From contig NZ_KB900388.1 in the NCBI RefSeq assembly GCF_000378825.1, positions 2,549,818-2,613,817 of the forward strand: a stretch of DNA of 64,000 bases. The letters are read 5' to 3'. This DNA comes from Salinispora vitiensis (lineage in GTDB: Bacteria; Actinomycetota; Actinomycetes; Mycobacteriales; Micromonosporaceae). Shown in pieces: positions 1 to 8,115 of this stretch (the first letter of the stretch is position 1; each line of letters begins with the position of its first letter). The translations under genes and the position numbers were made by a program. The notes under the pieces are model-generated. The model was not told where the DNA came from and searched no databases. It saw only the letters and a list, made by a program, of their open reading frames with translations.

Positions 1-24
1 CTCGGCGCGGATCTCCTCGGCCAT
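1..24 (-). CDS. Biotinyl/lipoyl carrier protein, N-terminus only (window edge)
   Basis: Only the first eight codons are inside the window (MAEEIRAE), read leftwards from an ATG at 22-24. This matches the start of the small actinobacterial biotinylated protein TB7.3 (MAEDVRAE in M. tuberculosis as I remember it), which lies beside the sigH anti-sigma gene there. The same placement next to rsrA here supports the call. The family carries biotin on a C-terminal lysine, which is outside the window. Positions 25-292, between this start and bL37, hold only the two divergent upstream regions; I see nothing else convincing there. Confidence 0.6.
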
Positions 25-292
25 CTCCACAGCCCTTTCTCTCGCGACTGTCCTGCCGACGTATCCAATCATGAGCCGGGTCGGGGCGGGTGGCCACGCC
101 AAGACCCGATCCCAGCCACTTCCGTGCCAGGACCGCCCGGACACGCTCCGAGAAGCAGCGCGCCTCCTCGCCGGGGCGGCGCCGCGGGCCGGGCCCGCCG
201 GTCCGCGGCAGCGGCACTAGGGTCGGACGCGTCCGGTTTCCCGTTGCGGCGGCCATGCTGCCGCGACGTCCACGAAGCACGAGGAGGTCACC

Positions 293-367
293 ATGGCCAA
301 GAAGGCCCGAAAGAAGAAAGCCCGCAAGAAGGGCGCGGCCAACCACGGCAAGCGCCCCAACTCCTGA
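293..367 (+). CDS. 50S ribosomal protein bL37 (24 aa)
   Basis: A 24-codon ORF with a strong ribosome-binding site (GAGGAGG at about 281-287, before ATG 293). The product is almost entirely Lys/Arg/Ala and ends in ANHGKRPNS. From memory, mycobacterial bL37, found in ribosome structures and seated in 23S rRNA, starts MAKRGRKK and ends ANHGKRPN, so length and both ends agree. It is too short for most gene callers. It sits between the divergent biotinyl-protein gene and the convergent rsrA and is followed by a strong hairpin. The protein should bind rRNA in the large subunit. Confidence 0.85.
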   Translation: MAKKARKKKARKKGAANHGKRPNS

Positions 368-412
368 GCCGCGCCGCGACCAGGCCCAGCCGGCTCGGCC
401 AGCGGGGACGAC

Positions 413-444
413 GGTGGCCCGGACCGAAATCGGTCCGGGCCACC
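413..444. terminator. Bidirectional hairpin terminator between bL37 and rsrA
   Basis: A perfect 15-bp inverted repeat (413-427 with 430-444) with a 2-nt centre lies between the stop of bL37 (+) and the stop of rsrA (-). The convergent position suggests it ends transcription from both sides. There is no clear T-tract, which is common in high-GC actinobacteria. Confidence 0.7.
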
Positions 445-459
445 GCGGTGTCACCCCGG

Positions 460-747
460 TCAGTCAGCCAACTCGCGCGACTCGCTACCGCCGAAGACCA
501 CGAGTTCGGCGAGCTTGCTGCGGAGCCGCTCGCGAAGCTGGTCCGGAGCGGTCTCGTTACCGCAACAACGGGCCACGAGCGCCTGGACCTCCTGCTCGAT
601 ACCGTATTCGCGCAGGCATGGCCCGCACTCGTCGAGGTGGTGTCGAATCAGCTTCCGCCGCTCCTCGGCGCACTCCAGGTCCAGGTAGAGATAGACCTCC
701 GCCAACACCTCACGGCAATCCGTCTCGTGCGGCTCTCCACAGCTCAC
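460..747 (-). CDS. rsrA: RsrA/RshA-family zinc anti-sigma factor
   Basis: 95 aa. It carries the zinc-binding anti-sigma signature H-x3-C-x2-C (HHLDECGPC, near residues 36-44) plus other cysteines (Cys3, Cys11, CC near 60). In this family a reduced, zinc-bound protein holds SigR inactive; disulfide stress oxidises the cysteines and frees the sigma factor. The GTG start at 745-747 lies one base after the sigR stop, so the two are translationally coupled. It acts in the cytoplasm on SigR. The final 40 residues are less conserved. Confidence 0.93.
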   Translation of the reverse strand: MSCGEPHETDCREVLAEVYLYLDLECAEERRKLIRHHLDECGPCLREYGIEQEVQALVARCCGNETAPDQLRERLRSKLAELVVFGGSESRELAD

Positions 748-748
748 G

Positions 749-1357
749 TCACACCCCCCGGCCGGTCGAGCCCTTGGCCGACGGCGCAGAGCTGAAGCCC
801 CGCTCGGCCGCGTACTGCTCCAGCAGTTTGCGCAGATTACGACGGCCGCGGTGCAGGCGTGACATCACCGTGCCGATCGGCGTACCCATGATCTCGGCCA
901 CCTCCTTGTAGGAGAAGCCCTCGACATCGGTGAGGTAGACCGCCAGCCGGAACTCCTCGGGTAGCTGCTGGAGAGCCTGCTTGATGTCGCTGTCCGGCAA
1001 CCGATCCAACGCCTCCGTCTCCGCGGAGCGCAGCCCGCTGGAGGTGTGCGACTCGGCCTCGGCAAGCTGCCAGTCGGTGATCTCGTCGGTCGGCGCCTGA
1101 ATCGGCTGCCGCTGCCGCCGCCGGTAGGAGTTGATGTAGGTGTTGGTCAGGATCCGATACAGCCAGGCCTTCAGGTTGGTGCCCTGCTCGAACTGGTGAA
1201 AGGCCGCGTACGCCTTCAGATACGTCTCCTGGACCAGGTCCTCGGCATCTGCCGGGTTGCGGGTCATCCGTAGGCCGGCTGCGTAGAGCTGGTCAACGAA
1301 GGGCATCGCATCCCGCTCGAAGCGGGCCCTGCGCTCGTCCGTCTTCTCGGTGGTCAA
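749..1357 (-). CDS. sigR: ECF sigma factor SigR (SigH-type), thiol-stress regulator
   Basis: ECF sigma factor: region 2 includes [17 protein letters not shown] and [16 protein letters not shown]; region 4 includes [20 protein letters not shown]. It closely resembles Streptomyces SigR from RFERDA onward. I chose TTG at 1355-1357 (M)TTEKTDERR, because GAGGGG lies eight bases upstream, giving 202 aa; a GTG two codons earlier is the alternative. The frame stays open upstream, and an ATG at 1553-1555 with its own GAGGGGG would add 66 residues, as in the SigR' isoform of S. coelicolor. rsrA follows immediately. Autoregulation is likely from the promoter at 1595-1620. Positions 1358-1760 otherwise hold only this leader. 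Confidence 0.92.
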   Translation of the reverse strand: MTTEKTDERRARFERDAMPFVDQLYAAGLRMTRNPADAEDLVQETYLKAYAAFHQFEQGTNLKAWLYRILTNTYINSYRRRQRQPIQAPTDEITDWQLAEAESHTSSGLRSAETEALDRLPDSDIKQALQQLPEEFRLAVYLTDVEGFSYKEVAEIMGTPIGTVMSRLHRGRRNLRKLLEQYAAERGFSSAPSAKGSTGRGV

Positions 1358-1594
1358 CCGCACATCCCCTCGCGTCGGCCGTTTCCCCGCCGAGGATACG
1401 TGTACCCGCTCGCCGACAGATTCACTTCCGCCCAGGTGCCCGAGTGAGGCCTGGGCTACCGACGCCACCGCTGGCCAGCTCGGCCCCTCCAGCACACGGT
1501 GTAGCCGCCGCGTGTCCCGATCGTCCAACTCCCGGGCCTGCGTCTCGACCGGCATCGGCCATCCCCCTCGTCGGAAAAGTCGTCCGGGGGGTGT

Positions 1595-1620
1595 AACGCA
1601 GGTCGGCGGGGCGGGATTCC
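1595..1620 (-). promoter_or_regulatory. SigR-type promoter upstream of sigR (GGAAT-N18-GTT)
   Basis: On the minus strand, GGAAT (complement of 1616-1620) is followed by exactly 18 bases and GTT (complement of 1595-1597). This is the SigR/SigH promoter consensus, GGAAT-N18/19-GTT. It lies about 40 bases upstream of the in-frame ATG at 1555 and about 240 bases upstream of the shorter TTG start. Positive autoregulation is known for SigR in Streptomyces; here it is inferred from the match. Confidence 0.75.
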
Positions 1621-1760
1621 AGCCATCGGCCCCCTTTCCTGGTCCCGGCCCGACCTCGGCGGGGACCGGAACTGGGACCAGGAAGGGCCCGGGAGGACCG
1701 GCGCCGCCACCGGACTGGGCGGGCGGCACCATCCAAAGCAACGAGAGTCTCCCACCGCGG

Positions 1761-2429
1761 TCACGCCTCCTCGGCGCAGTCGGACGATGCGGCCCCACGC
1801 GACGACCGATCCGGGGGGCGGGTCCAGCCACCGGCGCGCAGCCAGTCGAGAACGACCGCCGCCGTGCCCACCGGATCCTTGCGCAGCTCATGTCGCTCCC
1901 CCGGCCGGGGGATGACGCACACCGTCGACACCGCGGCCACCGGCATCCCGAACGGATCCCGGTCGCCGTTCACCACCACCGTTGGCACGCTGACCGGCAG
2001 CTCGGCGGCGCGAGACCGCTCCGGTCGGCCCGGTGGGTGCAACGGAAACGCCAGGGCCACCACGCCGGCTGCCCCCACCGCGTCGGCGGTACGGCAGGCC
2101 ACTCGGGCGCCACTGGAGCGGCCGCCCACCACCAGCGGAACCTTGGGACACCGTGCTCGAAGCACGGACAACACCACCGTCCAGGCGGCGTCGAGCTGCC
2201 GCGCGGGCGCGGGCGCGCGGCGGCCCGCGAGCCGGTAGGGCTGAGTCACCCGGGCAACGACCAGCCCGGCGGCTAGCCCGGCGTCCCGCAGCGCGAGCAG
2301 GTCCGGCGCATCCACCCCGCCGCCCGCCCCATGACCGAGCACCAGCAGGGCGGAGGGCGAACCGACTGGTCGGTCGAGGTCCACCCCGGCCGGCCCGTGC
2401 GGGGTGTTGATCTCTTCGGTCGGCGGCAC
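1761..2429 (-). CDS. Alpha/beta hydrolase (KANL3/Tex30-like)
   Basis: About 222 aa from GTG 2427-2429. An alpha/beta-hydrolase core is visible: the oxyanion segment [10 protein letters not shown] near residue 30, a nucleophile-elbow-like [10 protein letters not shown] near residue 105, an acid in [10 protein letters not shown], and a C-terminal His in RHELRK. This is the Tex30/KANL3-like small hydrolase group, whose substrates are mostly unknown. It starts 53 bases after the upstream WhiB gene ends and ends before the sigR leader. The frame is open further upstream, but that part overlaps the WhiB gene, so the shorter start is preferred. Confidence 0.8.
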   Translation of the reverse strand: MPPTEEINTPHGPAGVDLDRPVGSPSALLVLGHGAGGGVDAPDLLALRDAGLAAGLVVARVTQPYRLAGRRAPAPARQLDAAWTVVLSVLRARCPKVPLVVGGRSSGARVACRTADAVGAAGVVALAFPLHPPGRPERSRAAELPVSVPTVVVNGDRDPFGMPVAAVSTVCVIPRPGERHELRKDPVGTAAVVLDWLRAGGWTRPPDRSSRGAASSDCAEEA

Positions 2430-2482
2430 CCCACGATTCTGACCCTCGCGACGCTGCTCCGGCCGCTCGGCCGCACCGACCC

Positions 2483-2875
2483 TCAGCGGCCGAGCGGCAC
2501 CGGGGTCAGCCGTCGGCCCCGGACCAGCGGCCCGGCAGCGTCCGTCAGCGCGGGCGGGCCGTGCTCGCCGCGCCAGGCGACCAGCATGGCCCGGCGTTCG
2601 CGTGGGGTGGTGCCACCCCACACGCCGTAGCAGTCGCCGACCTCCAACGCCCAGGCGAGACAAGCCCCCTGGACATCGCAGGTGTGACAGAGCGCGATAG
2701 CGGCGTCCGCAGGCTCGTTGGGCGCCGGAAAGAAAGTCTCCGGGTCAACGCTCTGGCACAGGCCTCTGGTGCGCCATGCTTCGTCTTGCTGGCGCTCGTG
2801 CATCGCCCGCAACAGGCGCGTGTCACGTCGTGCCGCAGCAACCTCGTGTGGACGGGGCATACGTGCCCTGGTCAT
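2483..2875 (-). CDS. WhiB-family Fe-S transcriptional regulator
   Basis: 130 aa. The four cluster cysteines are visible: one in RGLCQSVD (about residue 40), then C-x2-C-x5-C in LCHTCDVQGAC (about 63-72), followed by the WhiB turn GVWGG and a basic stretch (TPRERR). WhiB proteins carry a [4Fe-4S] cluster and bind the principal sigma factor. There is no C-terminal AT-hook, so it is not WhiB7; I cannot assign the subclass. A strong GGGGGAGG site precedes the ATG at 2873-2875. The hydrolase gene downstream may be co-transcribed. Two inverted repeats lie upstream. Confidence 0.9.
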   Translation of the reverse strand: MTRARMPRPHEVAAARRDTRLLRAMHERQQDEAWRTRGLCQSVDPETFFPAPNEPADAAIALCHTCDVQGACLAWALEVGDCYGVWGGTTPRERRAMLVAWRGEHGPPALTDAAGPLVRGRRLTPVPLGR

Positions 2876-2913
2876 CCACCCACCTCCCCCGTGGGACCGG
2901 AAAATTTGGGGCG

Positions 2914-2935
2914 CGATTCGCCCGCATGCGAATCG
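2914..2935. promoter_or_regulatory. Inverted repeat upstream of the WhiB gene
   Basis: A perfect 8-bp inverted repeat, CGATTCGC (2914-2921) and GCGAATCG (2928-2935), with a 6-bp centre. It lies 40-60 bases before the WhiB start and could be an operator or an mRNA hairpin. No regulator can be named. Confidence 0.4.
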
Positions 2936-2957
2936 ACGCCCACCACCGGCGCTCTGG

Positions 2958-2984
2958 TGTATCGCACTTTTTGAAGTCGATACA
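2958..2984. promoter_or_regulatory. Spaced inverted repeat TGTATCG-N13-CGATACA
   Basis: Seven-bp arms at 2958-2964 and 2978-2984 with a T-rich centre, in the AT-rich gap between the WhiB gene and the SRAP gene. The arm spacing is close to one and a half helical turns plus, so an operator is possible. The remaining gap to 3066 is unusually AT-rich and holds no gene. Confidence 0.35.
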
Positions 2985-3066
2985 AGGGGTAGCGGGAAAA
3001 AGTTAAATAAACCAAGAAAGTTTTACGCTTAAAACCGACAAATCACCTGACCCTAAGGCGGATACT

Positions 3067-3786
3067 TCAGAAAAGTGTCTCCTCTCCGAGCCCGCTGCCA
3101 CGCCGGTGCGGTGCTGACGCAGCAACCCGTTCGACGAGATCCGGGCCGTCGTTACGGACATTGCCAACCGCCGGCCCAACCGGACGGATCTCCAGCCCGG
3201 CCAGCCACGCCAGCGACGGCGGGGCGAGCAGGTCCGCCGGCCGGTCCGTGGGCCCCAGCCAGGCACCCCACCGCTCGCTGGGCAGCAGCAGCGGCATCCG
3301 GTCATGCACGTCGGCCAAGCCACCGCGGGCGGAGGTGGTCACGATGGCGCAGGTGAGCAACGGACCGTCCGGGCCCTCCCACACCGAACAGATGCCGGCA
3401 AAGACGACCGCCGAGCCGTCCCGGGGGGTCAGGTAGTACGCCTGCTTGCCGCCCGGGTGACGGACCCACTCGTACCAACCGTCCGCCGGCAGCAGACAAC
3501 GGTGGCGGGCGAAGGCACGGGCGTACGCACGGCTGGTGGCCACCGTCTCAGCCCGAGCATTGATCATGCGAGCAGCGCCGGCCGGGGAGCGTGACCAAGC
3601 CGGGACGAAGCCCCAGCGCCCCAGGGAGAGTGTCCGCTGGCCGGCCGCGGTGGCCTGAACCAACGGCACCGGATCGGTGGGGGCGACGTTGTAGGCCGCG
3701 CTGAGCCGACCGCCCGTTTCGTCGTACGACTCGAACATCGCACTCAGGTCCCCCGCGGACCGGGTCGTCGCGTATCTCCCGCACAC
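3067..3786 (-). CDS. SRAP/HMCES-family DNA-protein crosslinking peptidase (YedK-like)
   Basis: 239 aa. In SRAP proteins Cys2 becomes the N-terminus after Met removal and crosslinks to abasic sites in single-stranded DNA. Here GTG 3784-3786 gives M-CGRYA, placing the catalytic Cys at position 2, which fixes the start even though the frame is open 38 codons further. Other conserved sites are visible: INARAET (Asn, Glu), LLPADGWYEW and the active-site His in VHDRMP. It shields abasic sites at replication forks. It is divergent from aroA, 105 bases away, the same order as I recall for Rv3226c-Rv3227. Confidence 0.92.
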   Translation of the reverse strand: MCGRYATTRSAGDLSAMFESYDETGGRLSAAYNVAPTDPVPLVQATAAGQRTLSLGRWGFVPAWSRSPAGAARMINARAETVATSRAYARAFARHRCLLPADGWYEWVRHPGGKQAYYLTPRDGSAVVFAGICSVWEGPDGPLLTCAIVTTSARGGLADVHDRMPLLLPSERWGAWLGPTDRPADLLAPPSLAWLAGLEIRPVGPAVGNVRNDGPDLVERVAASAPHRRGSGLGEETLF

Positions 3787-3891
3787 ACCGGACACGCTAG
3801 CGCCCCGACCGGTCGCCCGCCGTCCCGTGAACCCGGCCAACAACCGGGGGTAGCCGTCGGTAACGGTTGGCGAAGGCGGCAGAATGTAACC

Positions 3892-5193
3892 GTGGGACAT
3901 CTGACCGCTACCCGGCCGCTACGGCCGTGGACCGCGCCGACCGCCTCGGACCCGGTCTCGACGACGCTGCGCCTACCCGGATCCAAGTCACTGACCGCGC
4001 GTGCCCTGGTGCTCAGCGGCCTGGCTACCGGCCCATCGACGCTCGCCCGGCCCCTACGGGCCAGGGACACCGAGTTGATGGCCAACGGGTTACGGGCGAT
4101 GGGTGCGCACGTCTCGATCAGCGACGACGAACGCTGGCTGGTCCGGCCGCACCCGCTCGCCGGACCGGCACACATCGATGTCGGCCTCGCCGGCACGGTG
4201 ATGCGCTTCCTGCCCCCGGTGGCCGGCCTCGCCGATGGTCGAATCACCTTCGACGGCGACCCGCAGGCCCGCCAACGTCCACTCGGACCGCTCCTGGACG
4301 CGCTGCGCCACCTCGGCGTCCGAATCACCTCGCCGGCCTCCGGCAGTCTGCCGCTGACCGTGCTCGGTGCCGGCAACATTCGCGGCGGCGAGGTCGTGAT
4401 CGACGCCAGCGCCTCCAGCCAGCTCGTCTCCGGGCTGCTACTGGCGGCTCCCCGCTTCGACCGAGGGGTGGTCGTTCGACACGTCGGCCCACCGGTGCCC
4501 TCCGCGCCCCACCTCCGGATGACGGTGCAGATGCTGCGAGCCGCCGGAGCCGCCATCGACGACACCACCCCTGACGTCTGGACGGTCGAACCGGGCCCAG
4601 TGACCGGCCGGGGCTGGGAGATCGAACCGGACCTCTCCGGTGCGGTCCCCTTCTTCGCCGCCGCGCTGGTCACCGGCGGAGAGGTAACCGTGACCGGCTG
4701 GCCGGGCGGCAGCGTCCAACCAGTCGAACGGCTCCGCGGGCTGTTACAGGAGATGGGGGGCGAAGTGTCCCTCTCCACCGCCGGGCTGACCGTGCGGGGC
4801 ACCGGCAGCGTGCACGGCGTGACTGCCGACCTGTCCGACGTGAGTGAGCTGACCCCGGCGTTGACCGCGCTGGCGATGCTCGCCGACTCCCCCTCCCAGT
4901 TCACCGGGATCGCCCACATCCGGGGGCACGAGACCGATCGGATCTCGGCGCTCGCCCGCGAATTCACCGCACTCGGCGCCGACCTCACCGAATTCCAGGA
5001 CGGGCTGGCGATCCGACCCCGGCCGCTTCGGGGCGGAGTCTTCGAGACCTACCACGACCATCGAATGGCGCACGCCGCCGCGATCGCCGGGCTGGCCGTG
5101 CCCGGCATCGAGCTAAGCGACGTTTCCTGCACCTCGAAGACGATGCCGGAATTCCCGGCGCTATGGTCGGCGATGGTAACCGGCAAGAGCTGA
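3892..5193 (+). CDS. aroA: 3-phosphoshikimate 1-carboxyvinyltransferase (EPSP synthase)
   Basis: 433 aa, full length. It joins phosphoenolpyruvate and shikimate-3-phosphate in the shikimate pathway, in the cytoplasm. Visible motifs: LPGSKSLTARALVLSGLA near residue 28 (catalytic Lys in SKS), GLAGTVMRFLPP (phosphate-binding loop), SASSQLVSGLLLAAP, and near the C-terminus RGHETDRI and DHRMAHAAAI. The GTG start at 3892 has no clear Shine-Dalgarno. rsgA follows after 11 bases and is probably co-transcribed. Confidence 0.95.
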   Translation: MGHLTATRPLRPWTAPTASDPVSTTLRLPGSKSLTARALVLSGLATGPSTLARPLRARDTELMANGLRAMGAHVSISDDERWLVRPHPLAGPAHIDVGLAGTVMRFLPPVAGLADGRITFDGDPQARQRPLGPLLDALRHLGVRITSPASGSLPLTVLGAGNIRGGEVVIDASASSQLVSGLLLAAPRFDRGVVVRHVGPPVPSAPHLRMTVQMLRAAGAAIDDTTPDVWTVEPGPVTGRGWEIEPDLSGAVPFFAAALVTGGEVTVTGWPGGSVQPVERLRGLLQEMGGEVSLSTAGLTVRGTGSVHGVTADLSDVSELTPALTALAMLADSPSQFTGIAHIRGHETDRISALAREFTALGADLTEFQDGLAIRPRPLRGGVFETYHDHRMAHAAAIAGLAVPGIELSDVSCTSKTMPEFPALWSAMVTGKS

Positions 5194-5204
5194 GGGGAGC
5201 TGTC

Positions 5205-6287
5205 CTGGCGACGAGGCGGCGGGAGTACGACGAGGACGACGTCCGGATTCGGCCCGGCAGATCCTCACGCCCGCGTACCCGGAAGCGCCCGCGCCACGCG
5301 GACGCGGTTGAGGGGTTCGTCATCGCCGTGGACCGAGGCCGCTACACCTGCATGCTGGCGAACGCCGACCCGAAGCAGGCACCGGTGACCGCGATGCGGG
5401 CCCGGGAGTTGGGTCGCAAGTCCGTCGTGGTGGGCGACCGGGTCGGGCTGGTCGGCGACACGTCCGGCACGCCCGGGGCGCTGGCCCGGATCGTGCGCAT
5501 AGCCGACCGCAGTTCGGTGCTGCGACGTACCGCCGAGGATGATGCGACCACCGCCGAAGGGCGACTGGAACGGGTCGTCGTCGCCAACGCCGACCAGCTC
5601 GTGATCGTCAGCGCACTGGCCGATCCGCCGCCCCGGACCGGCTTCATCGACCGCTGCCTGGTGGCCGCGTACGACGCCGACATCGAGCCGCTGCTCTGCC
5701 TCACCAAGGCCGACCTCGCCGGACCGGACGAGGTGCTCGGGTACTACGCCGATTTGGCGCTGCCCTCCGTCCTGATCTGCCCCGAGGCGACCCTGGACGC
5801 GCTACGCGGTCTCCTGGCCGGACGGATCTCGGTGCTGGTGGGGCACTCCGGGGTCGGCAAGTCGACACTGGTCAACCGCCTGGTCCCCGCGGCCACCCGG
5901 GCAGTCGGCCAGGTCAGCGCGATCGGTCGGGGCCGGCACACGTCAACCAGTGTGGTGGCGCTCCGGCTGCCGCCGGTCGCCGACGCCGCCGAGGGCTGGA
6001 TCATCGACACCCCGGGCATCCGCAGCTTCGGGTTGGCCCACGTCTCCGCCGAGAGCCTCCTGCACGGCTTCCCCGACCTCGCCGAGGGAGCGGCCGACTG
6101 CCCGGCGAACTGCCCACACACCGCCGGTGCGCCGCGCTGCGGGCTGGGCGCCCGGGTCGACGCCGGCCAGGCCGACCCGCGCCGGCTGGCCTCGTACCGG
6201 CGGCTCCTCGCCTCGCGCACGGGCGAGAGCGAGCCACGCACCAAGCCCAGCTCCCGAGACCCGAGTAGCCCGTCGGCGGAGAGTTGA
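5205..6287 (+). CDS. rsgA: Ribosome small-subunit-dependent GTPase RsgA
   Basis: About 360 aa. Order: an OB fold (about 30-110), then a circularly permuted GTPase with G4 LTKADLAG, G1 GHSGVGKSTLVN, G3 DTPGIRSF, and a C-terminal zinc region CPANCPHTAGAPRC. RsgA checks late 30S assembly by GTP hydrolysis. Homologues begin ATRRREYDEDD; the codon there is CTG at 5205, with GAGGGGAG just upstream and no ATG, GTG or TTG at that place, so a CTG start is proposed. An upstream ATG at 5163 lies inside aroA and is unlikely. rsgA follows aroA in M. tuberculosis as well. Confidence 0.93.
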   Translation: MATRRREYDEDDVRIRPGRSSRPRTRKRPRHADAVEGFVIAVDRGRYTCMLANADPKQAPVTAMRARELGRKSVVVGDRVGLVGDTSGTPGALARIVRIADRSSVLRRTAEDDATTAEGRLERVVVANADQLVIVSALADPPPRTGFIDRCLVAAYDADIEPLLCLTKADLAGPDEVLGYYADLALPSVLICPEATLDALRGLLAGRISVLVGHSGVGKSTLVNRLVPAATRAVGQVSAIGRGRHTSTSVVALRLPPVADAAEGWIIDTPGIRSFGLAHVSAESLLHGFPDLAEGAADCPANCPHTAGAPRCGLGARVDAGQADPRRLASYRRLLASRTGESEPRTKPSSRDPSSPSAES

Positions 6288-6299
6288 CCAGACCGGCAC

Positions 6300-6305
6300 T
6301 ACTCT
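6300..6305 (+). promoter_or_regulatory. -10 element (TACTCT) for leaderless hisN
   Basis: TACTCT lies exactly seven bases before the hisN ATG, with no Shine-Dalgarno between. This TANNNT-N7-ATG layout is typical of leaderless actinobacterial transcripts. No good -35 element is seen. Confidence 0.5.
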
Positions 6306-6312
6306 TCCCTGG

Positions 6313-7131
6313 ATGAAGGGTTACGCCGCCGACATCACCCTCGCCCACCGCCTCGCGGACGCCGCCGACGCGATCTCCACCGCCCGGTTTCGCGCCGGGG
6401 ACCTGCGGGTGGACACGAAGCCAGATCTCACCCCGGTCTCCGACGCCGACACCGCGGTCGAGCAGGAGATTCGGGCTCTGCTGCGCGCCGAGCGCCCCGA
6501 CGACGGCCTCCTCGGTGAGGAGTACGGCGAGCAGTCCGGCGCCCGCCCGGGCGGGCGGCAGTGGGTGATCGACCCGATCGACGGGACGAAGAACTTCGTT
6601 CGCGGCGTACCGGTGTGGGCCACGCTCATCGCCCTACTCGAGGGGGGCCAACCGGTCGCCGGCCTGGTCTCCGCACCGGCCGTGGGGCGGCGCTGGTGGG
6701 GGGCGCTCGGCGAGGGGGCGTACGCGGGGCCAGACCAGGCGTCCGGCGCACCGATCCAGGTGTCGGCGGTGGCCGAGCTGACCGATGCCAGTTTCTGCTA
6801 CTCCTCACTCGACGGCTGGGAGGAGCGCGGGCGGCTGCCGGCGGTCCTCCAGATCATGCGGGACGCGTGGCGCAGCCGGGCGTACGGCGACTTCTACGGT
6901 TACATGCTGCTGGCCGAGGGCGCGTTGGACATCATGGTGGAGCCGGAGCTGTCGCTGTGGGACGTCGCCGCACTGGTACCGATCGTGACCGAGGCGGGCG
7001 GCGCCTTCACCGATCTGGCCGGTCAGCCCGTCCCGGGGGCCGCCGCCCCCGGCGGGATCAGCGCGGTTGCCACGAACGGTCCGCTGCACACCGGCGTCGT
7101 CGCCCGTCTGGGGCGAGCACCTGCGCGCTGA
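6313..7131 (+). CDS. hisN: Histidinol-phosphatase, inositol-monophosphatase family
   Basis: 272 aa. The inositol monophosphatase fold is clear: the metal-binding Glu in LLGEEYGE, the core WVIDPIDGTKNFVRG near residue 80, and the C-terminal metal site LWDVAAL. The VRGVPVWATLIAL segment and overall sequence match actinobacterial HisN, which removes phosphate from histidinol phosphate in histidine synthesis; inositol monophosphatase activity is the alternative. The ATG at 6313 appears leaderless. Open frame upstream of it overlaps rsgA in another frame and is not coding. Confidence 0.88.
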   Translation: MKGYAADITLAHRLADAADAISTARFRAGDLRVDTKPDLTPVSDADTAVEQEIRALLRAERPDDGLLGEEYGEQSGARPGGRQWVIDPIDGTKNFVRGVPVWATLIALLEGGQPVAGLVSAPAVGRRWWGALGEGAYAGPDQASGAPIQVSAVAELTDASFCYSSLDGWEERGRLPAVLQIMRDAWRSRAYGDFYGYMLLAEGALDIMVEPELSLWDVAALVPIVTEAGGAFTDLAGQPVPGAAAPGGISAVATNGPLHTGVVARLGRAPAR

Positions 7132-7145
7132 TCTCGGTCAGCCTC

Positions 7146-7151
7146 TATCCT
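7146..7151 (+). promoter_or_regulatory. -10 element (TATCCT) for a leaderless transcript
   Basis: TATCCT is followed by seven bases and the GTG at 7159, with no Shine-Dalgarno: the same layout as at hisN. Confidence 0.45.
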
Positions 7152-7158
7152 CTCTGCT

Positions 7159-8115
7159 GTGGTTTCCTCCGGTTGGTACTTCCTCGCGGCAATGACCATC
7201 GCGTACGGGATCGCCAACCTACTGCAGTCGGTCGCGGCAACCCGGACCACCGTGCACCACTCGTTCGACCCGGGGTTACTGCTGCGACTGGCCGGACACC
7301 GCACCTACCTGCTCGGTCTGGGCTGCCAAGTCGGCGGTTTCGTGCTGGCCTTCCTGGCCCGACGGGACCTGCCGCTCTTCCTGGTGCAGGCAAGCATGGC
7401 GGCGGGGCTCGGCGTGACCGCCCTGCTCGGGGTGCTCCTGCTGAGGTGGCGACTACCCAGGGCGGAGGTCGTTCTGCTGGTACTGCTCGTCGCCGGCATC
7501 GCCGGGCTGGTGCTCTCGGCCCGGCCGGCACCCTCGCGGCAGCTCGGCACCGCCGGCCTGGTAACCCTGGCGGTGACCCTGGGCGTGATCGCCATCCTGG
7601 GCTTCTTCGCGGTACGGCTGCACGGCGCGCCCGGATCGGTCGCGCTCGGCTCCCTCGCCGGCCTGGCCTTTTCCGCCGCGGCGGTGGCGGCCCGACCACT
7701 TGCCTCAACCCACTCGGCGGAGGAGTTCCTCGGCAATCCGCTGTTCTACCTGCTGGTGGCCCACTCGGTCATCGGCCAGCTGCTACTCGGCCTGGCGATG
7801 CAACGCGGTTCAACCACGGCAGCCGTGGCCGCGATGGACGCGGCCGGGGCGGTGCCGGCAGCCGTCATCGGGCTGCTGCTGCTCGGCGACCAGATCTGGC
7901 CGGGACGGGAGTGGCTGGCCGCAGCCGGCTTCCTGGTCACCCTCGCCGCCGTGCTGGGGCTGACCCGGTACGCGGAGCCGCAGCACCAGTCCGCCCCGAC
8001 CAGTAGGCGGGAACCGGTGGTGGTCAGCGTTGACCCGGCCAGCTCGGTGCCGCCGGGGCGGCTGAGCGCTCAGGCGGCCTCGACCGGGGCGCGAGAACGG
8101 ACCACCCGCTCGTAG
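7159..8115 (+). CDS. DMT/EamA-like integral membrane protein
   Basis: 318 aa with about nine to ten hydrophobic helices from residue 5 to 275, followed by a polar tail of some 45 residues. The layout (two sets of helices, LGDQIWPGREWLAAAGFLVTLAAVLGL near the end) resembles the drug/metabolite transporter superfamily. No substrate can be named. Its 3' end overlaps the convergent glycosyltransferase gene by 46 bases. The GTG start looks leaderless. Confidence 0.75.
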   Translation: MVSSGWYFLAAMTIAYGIANLLQSVAATRTTVHHSFDPGLLLRLAGHRTYLLGLGCQVGGFVLAFLARRDLPLFLVQASMAAGLGVTALLGVLLLRWRLPRAEVVLLVLLVAGIAGLVLSARPAPSRQLGTAGLVTLAVTLGVIAILGFFAVRLHGAPGSVALGSLAGLAFSAAAVAARPLASTHSAEEFLGNPLFYLLVAHSVIGQLLLGLAMQRGSTTAAVAAMDAAGAVPAAVIGLLLLGDQIWPGREWLAAAGFLVTLAAVLGLTRYAEPQHQSAPTSRREPVVVSVDPASSVPPGRLSAQAASTGARERTTRS

